Of a stretch of 28,458 nucleotides of DNA, positions 7,906-16,739 are shown one piece after another (position 1 is the first letter of the stretch; each line of letters starts with the position of its first letter). Origin of the DNA: Sphaerochaetaceae bacterium (GTDB lineage Bacteria > Spirochaetota > Spirochaetia > Sphaerochaetales > Sphaerochaetaceae). The translations under genes and the position numbers were made by a program. A model generated the notes under the pieces. The model was not told the origin of the DNA. It worked only from the letters and a program-made list of their open reading frames with translations, and did not search any database. The DNA is taken from contig JALNVT010000007.1 in assembly GCA_023231265.1 (NCBI GenBank), forward strand, positions 1 to 28,458, in the 5' to 3' direction.

Positions 7906-9705
7906 ATGAAAAAGAAACTAACAGCAAACGAGTTACGTCAAAAATATATTGACTTTTTTGTATCAAAAGGCCACTCACAAATCAGTGGTGCTTCTTTGAT
8001 CCCTGAAAATGATCCAACAGTTCTATTTACCACTGCTGGTATGCATCCATTGGTACCTTACATTCTAGGTGCTGAACATCCAGCCGGCAATAAACTTTGT
8101 GATTATCAAAAGTGTATTAGAACTGGTGATATTGATGTTGTTGGTGATCCACACCACCTAACATTTTTCGAAATGCTTGGTAACTGGTCACTAGGTAGTT
8201 ACTTCAAAAAAGAAGCTATCGATTATAGTTATGAATTCTTAACAAAAGAAATTGGAATTGATCCAGAAATCCTATCTGTAACAGTATTTGAAGGCGATGA
8301 CGAAGTTCCTCGTGATACAGTAGCTGCAGAAACTTGGAAAAAACATGGTATTCCTGAAGAAAGAATTTACTTCATGCCTCGCAGTGATAACTGGTGGGGA
8401 CCAGCTGGAGAAACAGGCCCATGTGGTCCAGATAGTGAGATGTTTATAGATACAGGTCGCCCAAAATGTGGTCCTGATTGTAAACCAGGCTGTTCTTGTG
8501 GAAAATATTTTGAAATCTGGAATGATGTATTCATGGGTTATCAAAAACTTGAAAATGGAAAATATGTTGAGATGGATCGCAAGTGTGTTGATACCGGTAT
8601 GGGTATTGAAAGAACAATTGCAATTCTTCAAGGCAAAAAGAATGTTTATGAAACAGAAGTATTCACTCCTATTATCGCAGGTATTGAGAGCTTGTGCTCT
8701 GTAAAATATGGCGATAGTGATGACACTGACAAATCTGTTCGTATTTTAGCAGATCACATAAGAACAAGTGTATTTATTTTAGGTGACCAGAAAGGAATTG
8801 GACCTTCAAACGTTGGACAGGGATACATCCTTCGTCGTTTGATTCGTCGTGCAATCCGCCATGGTAGAAAACTTGGAATTGAAGGAGCATTCTTAACCAA
8901 ACTATCAAGTATTGTAATTGACCTCTACTCAAATGCTTATCCAGAACTTCTTGAACATACAGAATTCATCAACAATGAATTGGTAGCTGAAGAAGAAAAA
9001 TTCTCAAAGACACTTGAAAAAGGTGAGAGAGAATTTGAAAAAATGGTTCCAAACATTCTAAAGGGAAAAGCAAAGATGATTCCTGGAAGAATGGCATTTA
9101 AATTATATGATACATATGGTTTCCCTATTGAACTTACAAAAGAACTAGCTGCTGAGAATGGTCTTGATGTTGATGAAGAAGGCTTCAATAAAGCATTTGA
9201 AAAACACCAAGAATTAAGTAGATCTGGTGCTGACAAACAGTTCAAAGGTGGATTAGCAGACCACAGTGAGAAGACAACAGCTCTTCATACTGCAACACAT
9301 ATGCTCCACGCTGCATTGAGACAGGTTTTGGGAGACCATGTTGGTCAGAAAGGTTCAAATATTACTGTTGACAGATTGCGTTTTGACTTCACTCATCCTC
9401 AAAAGGTGACTAAAGAAGAACTGCAGCAGGTTGAAGATATTGTTAATGAACAGATCAGCAGAAATCTTGATGTAACATGTGAAACAATGACAATAGAAGA
9501 AGCTAAAGAACAAGGTGCAATTGCATTCTTTGCTAGCAAATACGGTGAACAGGTTAAAGTTTATTCTATTGGAGACTTCTCTAAAGAAGTTTGTGGTGGA
9601 CCACATGTTAAGAACACCAGTGAGATGGGAAGATTCAAAATTAAAAAAGAACAATCTTCATCTGCTGGTATCAGACGTATCAAAGCAGTATTGATAAAAG
9701 ACTAA
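7906..9705 (+). CDS. alaS: Alanyl-tRNA synthetase, short spirochaete-type
   Basis: A class II synthetase that charges tRNA-Ala in the cytoplasm. Residues 1 to about 240 are the catalytic core, with TTAGMHPLVPY, TFFEMLGNWSLGSYF and VDTGMGIERT. A tRNA-recognition helical region follows (GYILRRLIRRAIRHGR), then an editing domain with zinc-type ligands H461 and H465 (HTATH) and C563 and H567 (CGGPH). The protein is 599 residues and stops after the editing domain; the C-terminal domain of typical 860-880-residue enzymes is absent, as known for Treponema and Borrelia. A Cys cluster (C188, C192, C196, C198) sits in the catalytic core just before FEIWND. It is the only AlaRS seen here. The gene is monocistronic, with its own promoter abutting the ATG and a strong terminator. 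Confidence 0.95.
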   Translation: MKKKLTANELRQKYIDFFVSKGHSQISGASLIPENDPTVLFTTAGMHPLVPYILGAEHPAGNKLCDYQKCIRTGDIDVVGDPHHLTFFEMLGNWSLGSYFKKEAIDYSYEFLTKEIGIDPEILSVTVFEGDDEVPRDTVAAETWKKHGIPEERIYFMPRSDNWWGPAGETGPCGPDSEMFIDTGRPKCGPDCKPGCSCGKYFEIWNDVFMGYQKLENGKYVEMDRKCVDTGMGIERTIAILQGKKNVYETEVFTPIIAGIESLCSVKYGDSDDTDKSVRILADHIRTSVFILGDQKGIGPSNVGQGYILRRLIRRAIRHGRKLGIEGAFLTKLSSIVIDLYSNAYPELLEHTEFINNELVAEEEKFSKTLEKGEREFEKMVPNILKGKAKMIPGRMAFKLYDTYGFPIELTKELAAENGLDVDEEGFNKAFEKHQELSRSGADKQFKGGLADHSEKTTALHTATHMLHAALRQVLGDHVGQKGSNITVDRLRFDFTHPQKVTKEELQQVEDIVNEQISRNLDVTCETMTIEEAKEQGAIAFFASKYGEQVKVYSIGDFSKEVCGGPHVKNTSEMGRFKIKKEQSSSAGIRRIKAVLIKD

Positions 9706-9720
9706 TTGAAAATTAAAAAT

Positions 9721-9760
9721 AACAATGGATTGAGAGGTTTTCTTTCAATCCATTGTTTTA
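9721..9760 (+). terminator. alaS terminator
   Basis: AACAATGGATTGA (9721-9733) pairs perfectly with TCAATCCATTGTT (9745-9757), the stem can extend three more pairs inward, and T residues follow. It lies 15 nt after the alaS stop. Confidence 0.9.
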
Positions 9761-9801
9761 CTTGAGTAAAAACTTCAATTGATATTAAAGGCTTGGAGAA
9801 T

Positions 9802-9834
9802 AAAAAAATCCAGATACATATAAATATCTGGATT
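9802..9834 (-). terminator. rlmN terminator
   Basis: On the minus strand AATCCAGATA and TATCTGGATT (arms 9825-9834 and 9807-9816) form a 10-bp stem with an 8-nt loop, followed by a run of T residues. It lies about 20 nt after the rlmN stop. Confidence 0.9.
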
Positions 9835-9854
9835 CGAATTATAAGCTGTTATAC

Positions 9855-10925
9855 TTATTCAGTATCGTCATTTACATCATTGTAAAGTTCATAGTCACTG
9901 ATGCTTTTTGTAGCCAATTGACCACAAGCTCCATTGATATCTCTACCTTTTGTATAACGTCTTGTATATTTTACATTGAAATCATCGAGGAATGCACAGA
10001 ATTTGTTCATTTCTTGGGTGGTAGGTGTTGTCCAAGGAAGTTCTGCTGCAGGATTCCAAGGAATCAAGTTTACAACAGCATCAAGATTCTGAGTAAAACT
10101 TGCAAGTTTGTTTGCAGCTTTCTCATCAACATTTACACCACTCAACATACAATATTCAAGAGTGAATCTTTTTCCACCCTTATTTTGATAATGAAGAAGT
10201 GCTCTTCTAAGTTTATCCAAACCGTATGCATCATTAACAGGCATCACATGAGATCTAGTTGGATTATCTGCACTTACCAATGAAATAGCTAGTTTGATAG
10301 GAAGTCCTGTCTCTGCAAGTTTGTTTATTCCAGGAACAATACCACATGTGCTTATAGTTATACGTCTCAAACTGATGTTGTATGTATTTTCTGCATGGAA
10401 GTAATGGATAGCTCTTAGAACTTTCTCCATATTGTTCATTGGTTCCCCCATACCCATAAATACTATATGTGTGATAGGTCCCAATTTAGTTAAATGTACA
10501 TATTGTTCAATTATTTCTTCTGCTGATAAGTTTCTGATCATTCCCATGGTAGCTGTTCGGCAGAATTTACATCCCATAGCACATCCCACTTGGCTTGAAA
10601 GACAAGCAGTTTTTCTATCGTTTTTATCAGTTAATAATACACATTCAATGACGTTGCCATCATAAAGTTCTACTGCAAGTTTTGTTGCATGGTCATCTAC
10701 CTGTGTCTCTATCACTTTAGATGATGCTGTACTTGGCATTTTAGCACTTAAATCTTCTCTTAGGCTTTTAGAAAGGTTGGTCATTTCTTCGAAAGATAAT
10801 GCACCTTTAACTAGCCATTCAAATATCTGCTTCCCTTGGAATTTCTTATTTAGGTGAAGGGCATCTGTAATCTGCTCTGCACTCAAACCGAATAATGATA
10901 AAGGAAGTTTTTCTTGGTCGCTCAT
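9855..10925 (-). CDS. rlmN: 23S rRNA / tRNA adenine-C2 methyltransferase RlmN
   Basis: A radical-SAM enzyme that methylates C2 of adenine in 23S rRNA (A2503 in E. coli numbering) and in some tRNAs. At 356 residues it has the usual family length. The iron-sulfur cluster motif CAMGCKFC gives C115, C119 and C122. The SAM-binding glycine-rich segment is MGMGEP (157-162), and the second mechanistic cysteine is C334 in NGACGQL. An N-terminal helical domain (1 to about 95) resembles the RNA-binding part of the family. The ATG start has CGGAGA a few nt upstream on the minus strand. The gene is monocistronic and convergent with alaS, with two separate terminators between them. The short acidic C-terminal tail is not part of the catalytic core. 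Confidence 0.96.
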   Translation of the reverse strand: MSDQEKLPLSLFGLSAEQITDALHLNKKFQGKQIFEWLVKGALSFEEMTNLSKSLREDLSAKMPSTASSKVIETQVDDHATKLAVELYDGNVIECVLLTDKNDRKTACLSSQVGCAMGCKFCRTATMGMIRNLSAEEIIEQYVHLTKLGPITHIVFMGMGEPMNNMEKVLRAIHYFHAENTYNISLRRITISTCGIVPGINKLAETGLPIKLAISLVSADNPTRSHVMPVNDAYGLDKLRRALLHYQNKGGKRFTLEYCMLSGVNVDEKAANKLASFTQNLDAVVNLIPWNPAAELPWTTPTTQEMNKFCAFLDDFNVKYTRRYTKGRDINGACGQLATKSISDYELYNDVNDDTE

Positions 10926-11159
10926 AATTTGTCTCCGTAAAATCCAATATAATATAAAGTTAAATAAAATAATAGATGTACATAAAAAGTGATAATTTTA
11001 ACTTTACATAAGTTAATATTAAATGCATATATTTGATTATTTTAAAATTTTTAAATATGTAATTTAATATTATATAAATAAATATATGGTGTTATAAGTT
11101 ATTTTTATTAAATTATTAGAGATTATATATACAATTTGCTTTCAAAATGGTTGGGGTTT

Positions 11160-11168
11160 TGGTATAAT
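11160..11168 (+). promoter_or_regulatory. Extended -10 promoter of exported barrel-like protein
   Basis: TGG directly followed by TATAAT (11163-11168) is a perfect extended -10 element. The -35 region (about 11140-11145, TTTCAA) is weak, as is common for extended -10 promoters. The leader would be about 45 nt. The rest of 10926-11159 is very AT-rich, and I see no gene in it. Confidence 0.6.
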
Positions 11169-11220
11169 AAGGATATTGAATACGTTCAAAAAAATTATGA
11201 TACTTCATAGGAGAGAAATT

Positions 11221-11784
11221 ATGAGAAAAAGATTATTGGCTTTATTGGCTATCGCAGCATTTGTAGTAGCTCCTACATTTGCAAGTTTATCAGACACTGT
11301 TGATTCAGCAAAGAAAAGTGTTTCTATCAAGACTGAAGAAACAAAAGAAAAACTTTTTGATAACACCACACATCCAACTTGGGCTGCAGGTTTATCTTTA
11401 GGTACAAACTCAGGTGTACAAGTTAACTATCGTTTAGACGATAAAATTACATTGGAAACTGTTGTTGGTTTTGGACTTTTCAATAAGAAAGTTCAACTTG
11501 AAGAATATGCAATGTACAATGCAACATCATTTGAAGTTAGTGAATTAAAATTTGATGTTAATGCAGGACTTGGTGCAAATCTAGGCTTCACAATTTCAAG
11601 TTCAACAGACATTTCAGCTGCTGTAGTAGCTGTTGGTGAGATCTGTTATAGCTTTGATGATGATTTACCTTTAGATTTAGCTCTTAGAGCTGGCGCTGGT
11701 GTAAATCTTGATTTCACTGGTTCATCTGTTGATCCTTCATTAACAGTTCCTGTTGCTATAACTTGTGTATATAGATTTATCTAA
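11221..11784 (+). CDS. Small exported protein, probably an outer-membrane beta-barrel
   Basis: This 187-residue protein begins with a classical signal peptide (basic MRKR, hydrophobic core to about residue 17, likely cleavage after TFA at about residue 21). After a short charged, helix-like segment (about 22-48) the rest consists of alternating hydrophobic/polar strands rich in Gly, Asp and Thr and ends in VYRFI, close to the aromatic C-terminus usual for outer-membrane barrels. I place it in the outer membrane or periplasm; the function is unknown. An in-frame TTG lies 45 nt upstream (11176), but ATG 11221 has an excellent AGGAGAG (11209-11215) 5 nt before it and begins a proper signal peptide. 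The gene is monocistronic, with an extended -10 promoter and a GAGA-loop terminator. Confidence 0.85.
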   Translation: MRKRLLALLAIAAFVVAPTFASLSDTVDSAKKSVSIKTEETKEKLFDNTTHPTWAAGLSLGTNSGVQVNYRLDDKITLETVVGFGLFNKKVQLEEYAMYNATSFEVSELKFDVNAGLGANLGFTISSSTDISAAVVAVGEICYSFDDDLPLDLALRAGAGVNLDFTGSSVDPSLTVPVAITCVYRFI

Positions 11785-11808
11785 TCAATAATTAGACAAA
11801 CATATTCT

Positions 11809-11837
11809 AAGGAACGGGAGACCGTTCCTTATTTATT
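11809..11837 (+). terminator. Terminator after barrel-like gene
   Basis: AAGGAACGG (11809-11817) and CCGTTCCTT (11822-11830) form a perfect 9-bp stem closed by a GAGA (GNRA) tetraloop and followed by ATTTATT. Confidence 0.88.
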
Positions 11838-11922
11838 GCCCTTTTGAATGTGTTTTTTTATTTATTTCCATTGCTTTAATTATTCTTTTTTACTAGTCTT
11901 TTCTATCTATGGGAGATTCATT

Positions 11923-13263
11923 TTGAATTATAATTTTGTAGAGGGCAGTATCGCCAAAAAGTTAATTAGATTTACAATGCCAATATTATTAGCACTGTTT
12001 TTGCAGATGCTATATGGAGCCGTTGATTTACTCATTGTAGGTAATTTTGCTACATCTGCAGATGTATCGGCAGTAAGCATAGGTTTTCAGTTTATTTCTG
12101 TATTTATAAATCTAATTGCAGGAATATCTATGGGAACAACCATAATAATTGGCCAGAAAATAGGTGCAAAAAAATCTGAAGATTTAGGTGAGGTAATAGG
12201 TGCCGGTATCTTCTTATTCTTTATAATTGCAATTGCTCTAACTTTCTTAATTGGCTTGAATGGGGATTTCTTCACATCAATGCTAAATGCTCCAGATGAA
12301 TCGTTTGCCAAAACATCGCAATATATAAGAGTATTGGCTTATGGTTCCATATTTTTGGTATCATATAATGTACTGGGATCAATCTTTAGAGGTTTGGGAG
12401 ATTCCACAACACCTCTGATAGCTGTAATAATAGCAACTGTTATAAATATCATACTCGATTACATATTGGTCCATATATACGATATGGGAGCATATGGTGC
12501 AGCTGTTGCTACTGTAATAGCACAAGCAATTGCCGTTTTATTCTCTCTGTTTATAATAATGAGACATGAACAGATCTTCACTTTAAAATTTAAAGATATT
12601 TCCTACAGTAAGAAGTATACCAAGGAAACTCTGAATCTTGGATCTCCAGTTGCTATCAATGCTTTTCTGGTTTCTTTATCATTTACATTTGTGCTTGCAG
12701 TAGTCAATAGATTGGGAGTTTATAGCTCTGCTGGAGTTGGGGTAACAGAAAGATTGATCAGCTTTTTGATGCTCATTCCATTAGCCTTTTCTCAATCGAT
12801 TGCAAGTTTTGTAGCTCAGAATGTTGGAGCCAAACAGCACAAAAGAGCTTCTGAAGGAATGAAAATAACAATAATGATATCTTTGGTATTTGCATTCATT
12901 TCAATGTTTATTGCTTTGTTTGAAGGCCCATTCTTACTTTCATTTTTCACCAAAGACCCAAATGTATTACCACCAGCTTTTGAGTATCTAAAGGCATATT
13001 GTTTTGATATTATTTTTACAGCATTTCTTTTTCCTACCATTGGATACTTCAATGGTTATGGTAAAACTAAATTCACTCTGATATCTGGAACTCTTGGAGC
13101 CATTCTATTCAGAATCCCTCTATCCTATCTGCTATCCTTAGTGACACCAACTTCTATATTTTTGATTGGACTTGGTACACCAACTGGAACTATATTCCAA
13201 TTAACATTGACCTTTTTCTATTACAGACATATTCAGAAGCAAATAAGAAACAACAAACTATAA
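11923..13263 (+). CDS. MATE-family multidrug/cation antiporter 1
   Basis: A 446-residue inner-membrane protein of the MATE family, which exports drugs or metabolites in exchange for Na+ or H+. About 12 hydrophobic helices are visible in two halves. Family-type stretches include TMPILLALFLQMLYGAVDLL at the first helix, GLGDSTTPLIAVIIATVINI in the middle, and GYGKTKFTLISGTLGAILF in the second half. The open frame extends upstream to an ATG at 11848, but homologues of this family start close to the first helix. The TTG at 11923 has GGGAGA (11911-11916) 6 nt upstream and gives a normal N-terminus, so I chose TTG. The substrate cannot be read from sequence. The gene is monocistronic and shares a bidirectional terminator with hflX. 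Confidence 0.9.
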   Translation: MNYNFVEGSIAKKLIRFTMPILLALFLQMLYGAVDLLIVGNFATSADVSAVSIGFQFISVFINLIAGISMGTTIIIGQKIGAKKSEDLGEVIGAGIFLFFIIAIALTFLIGLNGDFFTSMLNAPDESFAKTSQYIRVLAYGSIFLVSYNVLGSIFRGLGDSTTPLIAVIIATVINIILDYILVHIYDMGAYGAAVATVIAQAIAVLFSLFIIMRHEQIFTLKFKDISYSKKYTKETLNLGSPVAINAFLVSLSFTFVLAVVNRLGVYSSAGVGVTERLISFLMLIPLAFSQSIASFVAQNVGAKQHKRASEGMKITIMISLVFAFISMFIALFEGPFLLSFFTKDPNVLPPAFEYLKAYCFDIIFTAFLFPTIGYFNGYGKTKFTLISGTLGAILFRIPLSYLLSLVTPTSIFLIGLGTPTGTIFQLTLTFFYYRHIQKQIRNNKL

Positions 13264-13307
13264 ATCTCTAAATATAGATGTTTTAAAAATAAAAGAATTT
13301 GAGAGAT

Positions 13308-13348
13308 AAAAAAATGAGGGAAGTTTGATAACCTTACCCTCATTTTTA
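13308..13348. terminator. Bidirectional terminator between MATE gene and hflX
   Basis: AAAAATGAGGG (13310-13320) pairs with CCCTCATTTTT (13337-13347). T-rich tracts are present on the far side on both strands, so it can end both convergent genes. Confidence 0.88.
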
Positions 13349-13357
13349 TTTAAAGAT

Positions 13358-14716
13358 TTAAATAGAATTATTCTTCCATTTTCTAACTTTATTTATTTCT
13401 TTGTAGTTTGTGGCAAAATCTTTTACCTTACCCATAAAAACTGGTTCTATTTTGCTTTTTACAACTATCTTATCCTCAAGATAATCTATGCTCTCAATAA
13501 TTCCATTTCTTATTAGGTAGGCAACAAGATCGTGTCTATCTATTGGAAACTCAAAATCTACCTCATTAGTATTTTCATAATACTTATCTTCAATAGCACT
13601 CAACAATACATCAAGATTTTGATTTTCTTTAACACTTATTGGAACAAATGGACCCTGAACAAGATTTTTCATTCTGCCTTCTTGGAACATATCCAGTGGG
13701 TTATCCATCTTATTCAATGCAATGACTGTTGGTTTGTCCTGACAGTCCAATTCTTTTAAAGTACTTATTGTTGTCTTATAACATTTTTCTAAGTCACTGT
13801 GTGAGGCATCACAAATAATTAAGATAACATCTGCCCATTTTGCTTCTTCAAGAGTTGATTTGAAGGCATCAATTAAAGTATGAGGAAGATTTGAAACAAA
13901 TCCAACAGTATCTGTTATGATCATCTCTCTACCGGAAGGCATCTTAATTTTCTTACTTGTTGTATCAAGTGTCGCAAATAATTGGTTCTGAACATAAATA
14001 TCACTGTTTGAAAGTTTCTTCAATAGAGAACTCTTACCACTGTTTGTGTAACCAATTATGGCAACACTTGGAATATTTTGCTCCAATCTGTTCTTTCTTT
14101 GGTTATCTCTTATCTTCTTAACAGTCTCTAAATCATTTTTTGTCGTAGTTATTTTACTTTGAACAAGACGACGATCAAGCTCCAACTGTTTCTCACCACC
14201 ACCTTTGTTACCTTTTGCACCACCTCTCTGTCGAGATAAATTGGTCCATTTACGGGTAAGACGAGGAAGAGAGTATTCAAGTCTAGCAAGCTCTACTTGA
14301 AGTGAAGCCTCTCTGGTAGCTGCTCTATCTGCAAATATTTGAAGAATAACCTCCGTTCTATCAATAACGCAGATATCAAGCTCTGTTTCAAGATTTCTTT
14401 GGATTCTTGGAGAGAGATCATTATCGAAAATGAACATATCTATTTCTTTTTCATCAGCAATCTCTTTCAGTTCCTCTACTTTTCCAGAACCGATTAAAGT
14501 AGAACTGCTTTCTTTTCTTATTTTGATTATTATAGAATCAACAACATCAACACCCATGGTATCAGAAAGAGAAGTTAACTCTTCAACACGGTTGATTGAT
14601 GACTCTTCATCATCTGTTTTTTCTAAAATAATTACTAAAAATGCACGCTGTGCTTTTACGCTGCAGCTGTATTCATCAATTTCTATTCCCTCTAGGAAGT
14701 TATTATCGTTTTTCAC
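13358..14716 (-). CDS. hflX: Ribosome-associated GTPase HflX
   Basis: A 452-residue P-loop GTPase that binds the large ribosomal subunit and can split stalled ribosomes. The N-terminal HflX domain spans about 20-150, and a coiled-coil linker (about 140-215) includes the glycine-rich loop RGGAKGNKGGG that marks the family. The G domain has G1 GYTNSGKSS (222-230), G3 DTVGF (269-273) and G4 NKMD (335-338). The start codon is GTG (minus strand 14716-14714); no Shine-Dalgarno sequence precedes it, and a -10 box ends 9 nt before it. The gene is divergent from ychF and convergent with the MATE gene. Confidence 0.94.
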   Translation of the reverse strand: MKNDNNFLEGIEIDEYSCSVKAQRAFLVIILEKTDDEESSINRVEELTSLSDTMGVDVVDSIIIKIRKESSSTLIGSGKVEELKEIADEKEIDMFIFDNDLSPRIQRNLETELDICVIDRTEVILQIFADRAATREASLQVELARLEYSLPRLTRKWTNLSRQRGGAKGNKGGGEKQLELDRRLVQSKITTTKNDLETVKKIRDNQRKNRLEQNIPSVAIIGYTNSGKSSLLKKLSNSDIYVQNQLFATLDTTSKKIKMPSGREMIITDTVGFVSNLPHTLIDAFKSTLEEAKWADVILIICDASHSDLEKCYKTTISTLKELDCQDKPTVIALNKMDNPLDMFQEGRMKNLVQGPFVPISVKENQNLDVLLSAIEDKYYENTNEVDFEFPIDRHDLVAYLIRNGIIESIDYLEDKIVVKSKIEPVFMGKVKDFATNYKEINKVRKWKNNSI

Positions 14717-14725
14717 AAGTTAAAG

Positions 14726-14752
14726 ATTATCTATGGTTTAACAACTTGTCAA
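14726..14752 (-). promoter_or_regulatory. hflX promoter (near-leaderless configuration)
   Basis: On the minus strand TTGACA (14752-14747) and GATAAT (14731-14726) are separated by 15 nt. The spacing is short; a 17-nt spacing would use the poorer TAATCT. Either way the expected start of transcription falls within a few nt of the GTG start codon. Confidence 0.5.
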
Positions 14753-14802
14753 TCTGTGGTATATTTCTTTTGCAGTATATTTCTGTTTGAGAGGTATTTT
14801 TA

Positions 14803-15909
14803 ATGAGTTTAAATTGTGGCATTGTAGGCCTACCGAATGTTGGTAAATCAACTATATTTTCAGCTTTAACTTCTGCACCAGCAGAAGCAGCAAACTATCC
14901 ATTTTGTACAATCGACCCAAATGTTGGTATGGTAAACGTTCCAGATGCTCGTCTAGATAAAATTGTAGAACTGATCCCAACAGAGAAAGTTATCCCAGCT
15001 ACTTTTGAATTTGTAGATATTGCAGGTTTGGTAGCAGGTGCTTCAAAAGGTGAAGGGTTAGGAAATAGATTTTTAGCTTCAATTAGAGAAGTTGGTGTTT
15101 TAGCACATGTTGTTCGTTGTTTTGAAAATGGCGATATCATTCATGTAAACAATAAAATCGATCCACTGGATGATATCACAACAATCAATATGGAATTGGC
15201 ATTTTCAGATCTTGATACAGTAACAAAACGTTACGACAAGATGGCAAAAATGGGAAGAATCAATAAAGATCAGAAGAAAATTAATGAAGTTGCACTTCCT
15301 GTTCTTGATAAATTAAAAGCAGTACTTGAAGAAGGCAAACTTGCAAGAACTGTAGAATTAACTGAAGAAGAATTAGAGGCCATCAATGACTTGCATTTAA
15401 TTACTCTCAAACCAGTTATCTATGTATGCAATGTTGATGAAGATCATGTAACTGAAGACAATGATTATGTAAAACAGGTAAGAGAGATAGCTGCAGCAGA
15501 GAATGCTGAAGTTGTTGTTATCTGTGGTAAAATTGAAGCTGAAATAGCTGAAATGGATACTGAAGAAGACAAAAAAGAATTCCTTGAAGCTTTGGGCTTG
15601 GAAGAATCTGGATTGAATCTATTGATTAGATCTGCTTATCATATTTTAGGCATGAGAACATTCTTCACTGCTGGTTCAGATGAAGACAGAGCTTGGACAT
15701 TTAAAGCAGGCTTCAAAGCTCCTCAAGCAGCTGGTGTTATTCATACAGATTTTGAAAAAGGTTTCATCAAAGCAGAAGTATACAACTGCAAAGACCTTTT
15801 TGAATTTGGTACAGAACAGAAAGTTAAAGAAAAGGGAAAACTTAGAATGGAAGGAAAAGAATATGTAGTAAATGATGGTGACATCATGCACTTCAGATTC
15901 AACGTATAA
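14803..15909 (+). CDS. ychF: YchF/OLA1-type ATP/GTPase
   Basis: A 368-residue member of the universally conserved Obg-related YchF family, cytoplasmic, ribosome-associated and often favouring ATP. G1 is GLPNVGKST (9-17), followed by the family stretch FCTIDPNVG; G3 is DIAGLV, and the position of G4 reads NVDE rather than the usual NKxD, which is typical of YchF. The C-terminal TGS domain carries AGFKAPQAAGVIHTDFEKGFI. Length is normal. The ATG has GAGAGG (14789-14794) 8 nt upstream, and a likely -10 box TATATT (14776-14781) lies before it; the -35 is unclear. It is divergent from hflX and ends in its own terminator. Confidence 0.96.
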   Translation: MSLNCGIVGLPNVGKSTIFSALTSAPAEAANYPFCTIDPNVGMVNVPDARLDKIVELIPTEKVIPATFEFVDIAGLVAGASKGEGLGNRFLASIREVGVLAHVVRCFENGDIIHVNNKIDPLDDITTINMELAFSDLDTVTKRYDKMAKMGRINKDQKKINEVALPVLDKLKAVLEEGKLARTVELTEEELEAINDLHLITLKPVIYVCNVDEDHVTEDNDYVKQVREIAAAENAEVVVICGKIEAEIAEMDTEEDKKEFLEALGLEESGLNLLIRSAYHILGMRTFFTAGSDEDRAWTFKAGFKAPQAAGVIHTDFEKGFIKAEVYNCKDLFEFGTEQKVKEKGKLRMEGKEYVVNDGDIMHFRFNV

Positions 15910-15926
15910 TATAAGTTTTTAATTAT

Positions 15927-15960
15927 AAAAGGGGTATCATTGATTTGATATCCTTTTTTT
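15927..15960 (+). terminator. ychF terminator
   Basis: AAAAGGGGTATCA pairs with TGATATCCTTTTT (with G-U pairs) around a 6-nt loop and runs into a T tract at 15954-15960. Confidence 0.85.
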
Positions 15961-15980
15961 ATCTAGTTTGTTTGAGTTAA

Positions 15981-16010
15981 TAAAAACAGCACCTAAGATT
16001 CAGGTGCTGT
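15981..16010 (-). terminator. Terminator of minus-strand lipoprotein gene
   Basis: On the minus strand ACAGCACCT and AGGTGCTGT (arms 16002-16010 and 15986-15994) form a 9-bp stem with a 7-nt loop, followed by TTTTTATTAA. Confidence 0.85.
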
Positions 16011-16031
16011 CTGTTGCTTTGTTTGATATGC

Positions 16032-16739
16032 TTACCAGGTCAACTCGAATGAAAGAGGATCTGCTAGCAATAAGAAATCAATAAGAGGGAAGCTGTATTC
16101 AAATTCAGTTGATGAAATCTTCTTTCCACCTTTATAAGAAACAATTGGTTCTGGAGTTACAAAGCGCAATGTAATTACAGATTTAGCAATAGCACCAGGG
16201 CCTTCCTCACCAAGCATGAAAGAAATCATATCATAATAATCTGCTTCAGATAGTCCTTCGTTGTATGTTGGACCAAACGGTTCAAAGTTTGGATCTGATA
16301 AGAAAGGTATTGCCTGTGTTAAATCTTCATAGTTTCCTAAATCAAGATAGAAATTTAATGTTTTGTCATTGAGAGTTAGGACTGTCTGGTTGCTTTTTGC
16401 TCCAAGGTCAGCTAATAAAGTCTTCAAACTGCTGTAGTCAAATGTAATTGTGTATGCATTTTCACCTGTTTTGACAAGATCAACATTGGATGTTGTGGAT
16501 GCAGAATTGAGTTGCTTTTCAAAAGCTTCCATTGATTGGTCCATGATAGGTTTTGTGCTATCGCTTGTGGAGAAATCGGAGAAATCAGCCAATACGTCTA
16601 CAAAAAAATCTTCAACTTGAATTTGTGAGGCAGAAGTGCCACCATTATTATCATCAATATTTAAATCTTCTGTAACCACACAGGATGAAAAAGTCAGCGC
16701 AACAATAGCTGTTGCCATTATAATATATTTGCTTTTCAA
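16032..16739 (-). CDS. Predicted lipoprotein, function unknown
   Basis: This 235-residue protein has a lipoprotein signal peptide (hydrophobic stretch about residues 6-17, lipobox FSSC with C20) followed by a flexible Asn/Asp/Gly-rich linker (about 24-35), then a mixed alpha/beta domain with no motif I recognise. It is unrelated to the other lipoprotein here as far as I can see. The start codon is TTG, supported by AAGGAG 6 nt upstream on the minus strand; the ATG at codon 8 would cut into the signal peptide. The Shine-Dalgarno sequence lies in a small palindrome, AAGGA-GCT-TCCTT. The gene is monocistronic with a strong terminator. The coding call is good and the function unknown. Confidence 0.82.
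   Translation of the reverse strand: MKSKYIIMATAIVALTFSSCVVTEDLNIDDNNGGTSASQIQVEDFFVDVLADFSDFSTSDSTKPIMDQSMEAFEKQLNSASTTSNVDLVKTGENAYTITFDYSSLKTLLADLGAKSNQTVLTLNDKTLNFYLDLGNYEDLTQAIPFLSDPNFEPFGPTYNEGLSEADYYDMISFMLGEEGPGAIAKSVITLRFVTPEPIVSYKGGKKISSTEFEYSFPLIDFLLLADPLSFELTW

Noticed and set aside
11848..11922. Upstream extension of the MATE 1 reading frame with a second hydrophobic stretch
   Set aside because: The TTG at 11923 has a well-placed GGGAGA and yields the normal family N-terminus. The upstream ATG has no Shine-Dalgarno sequence.
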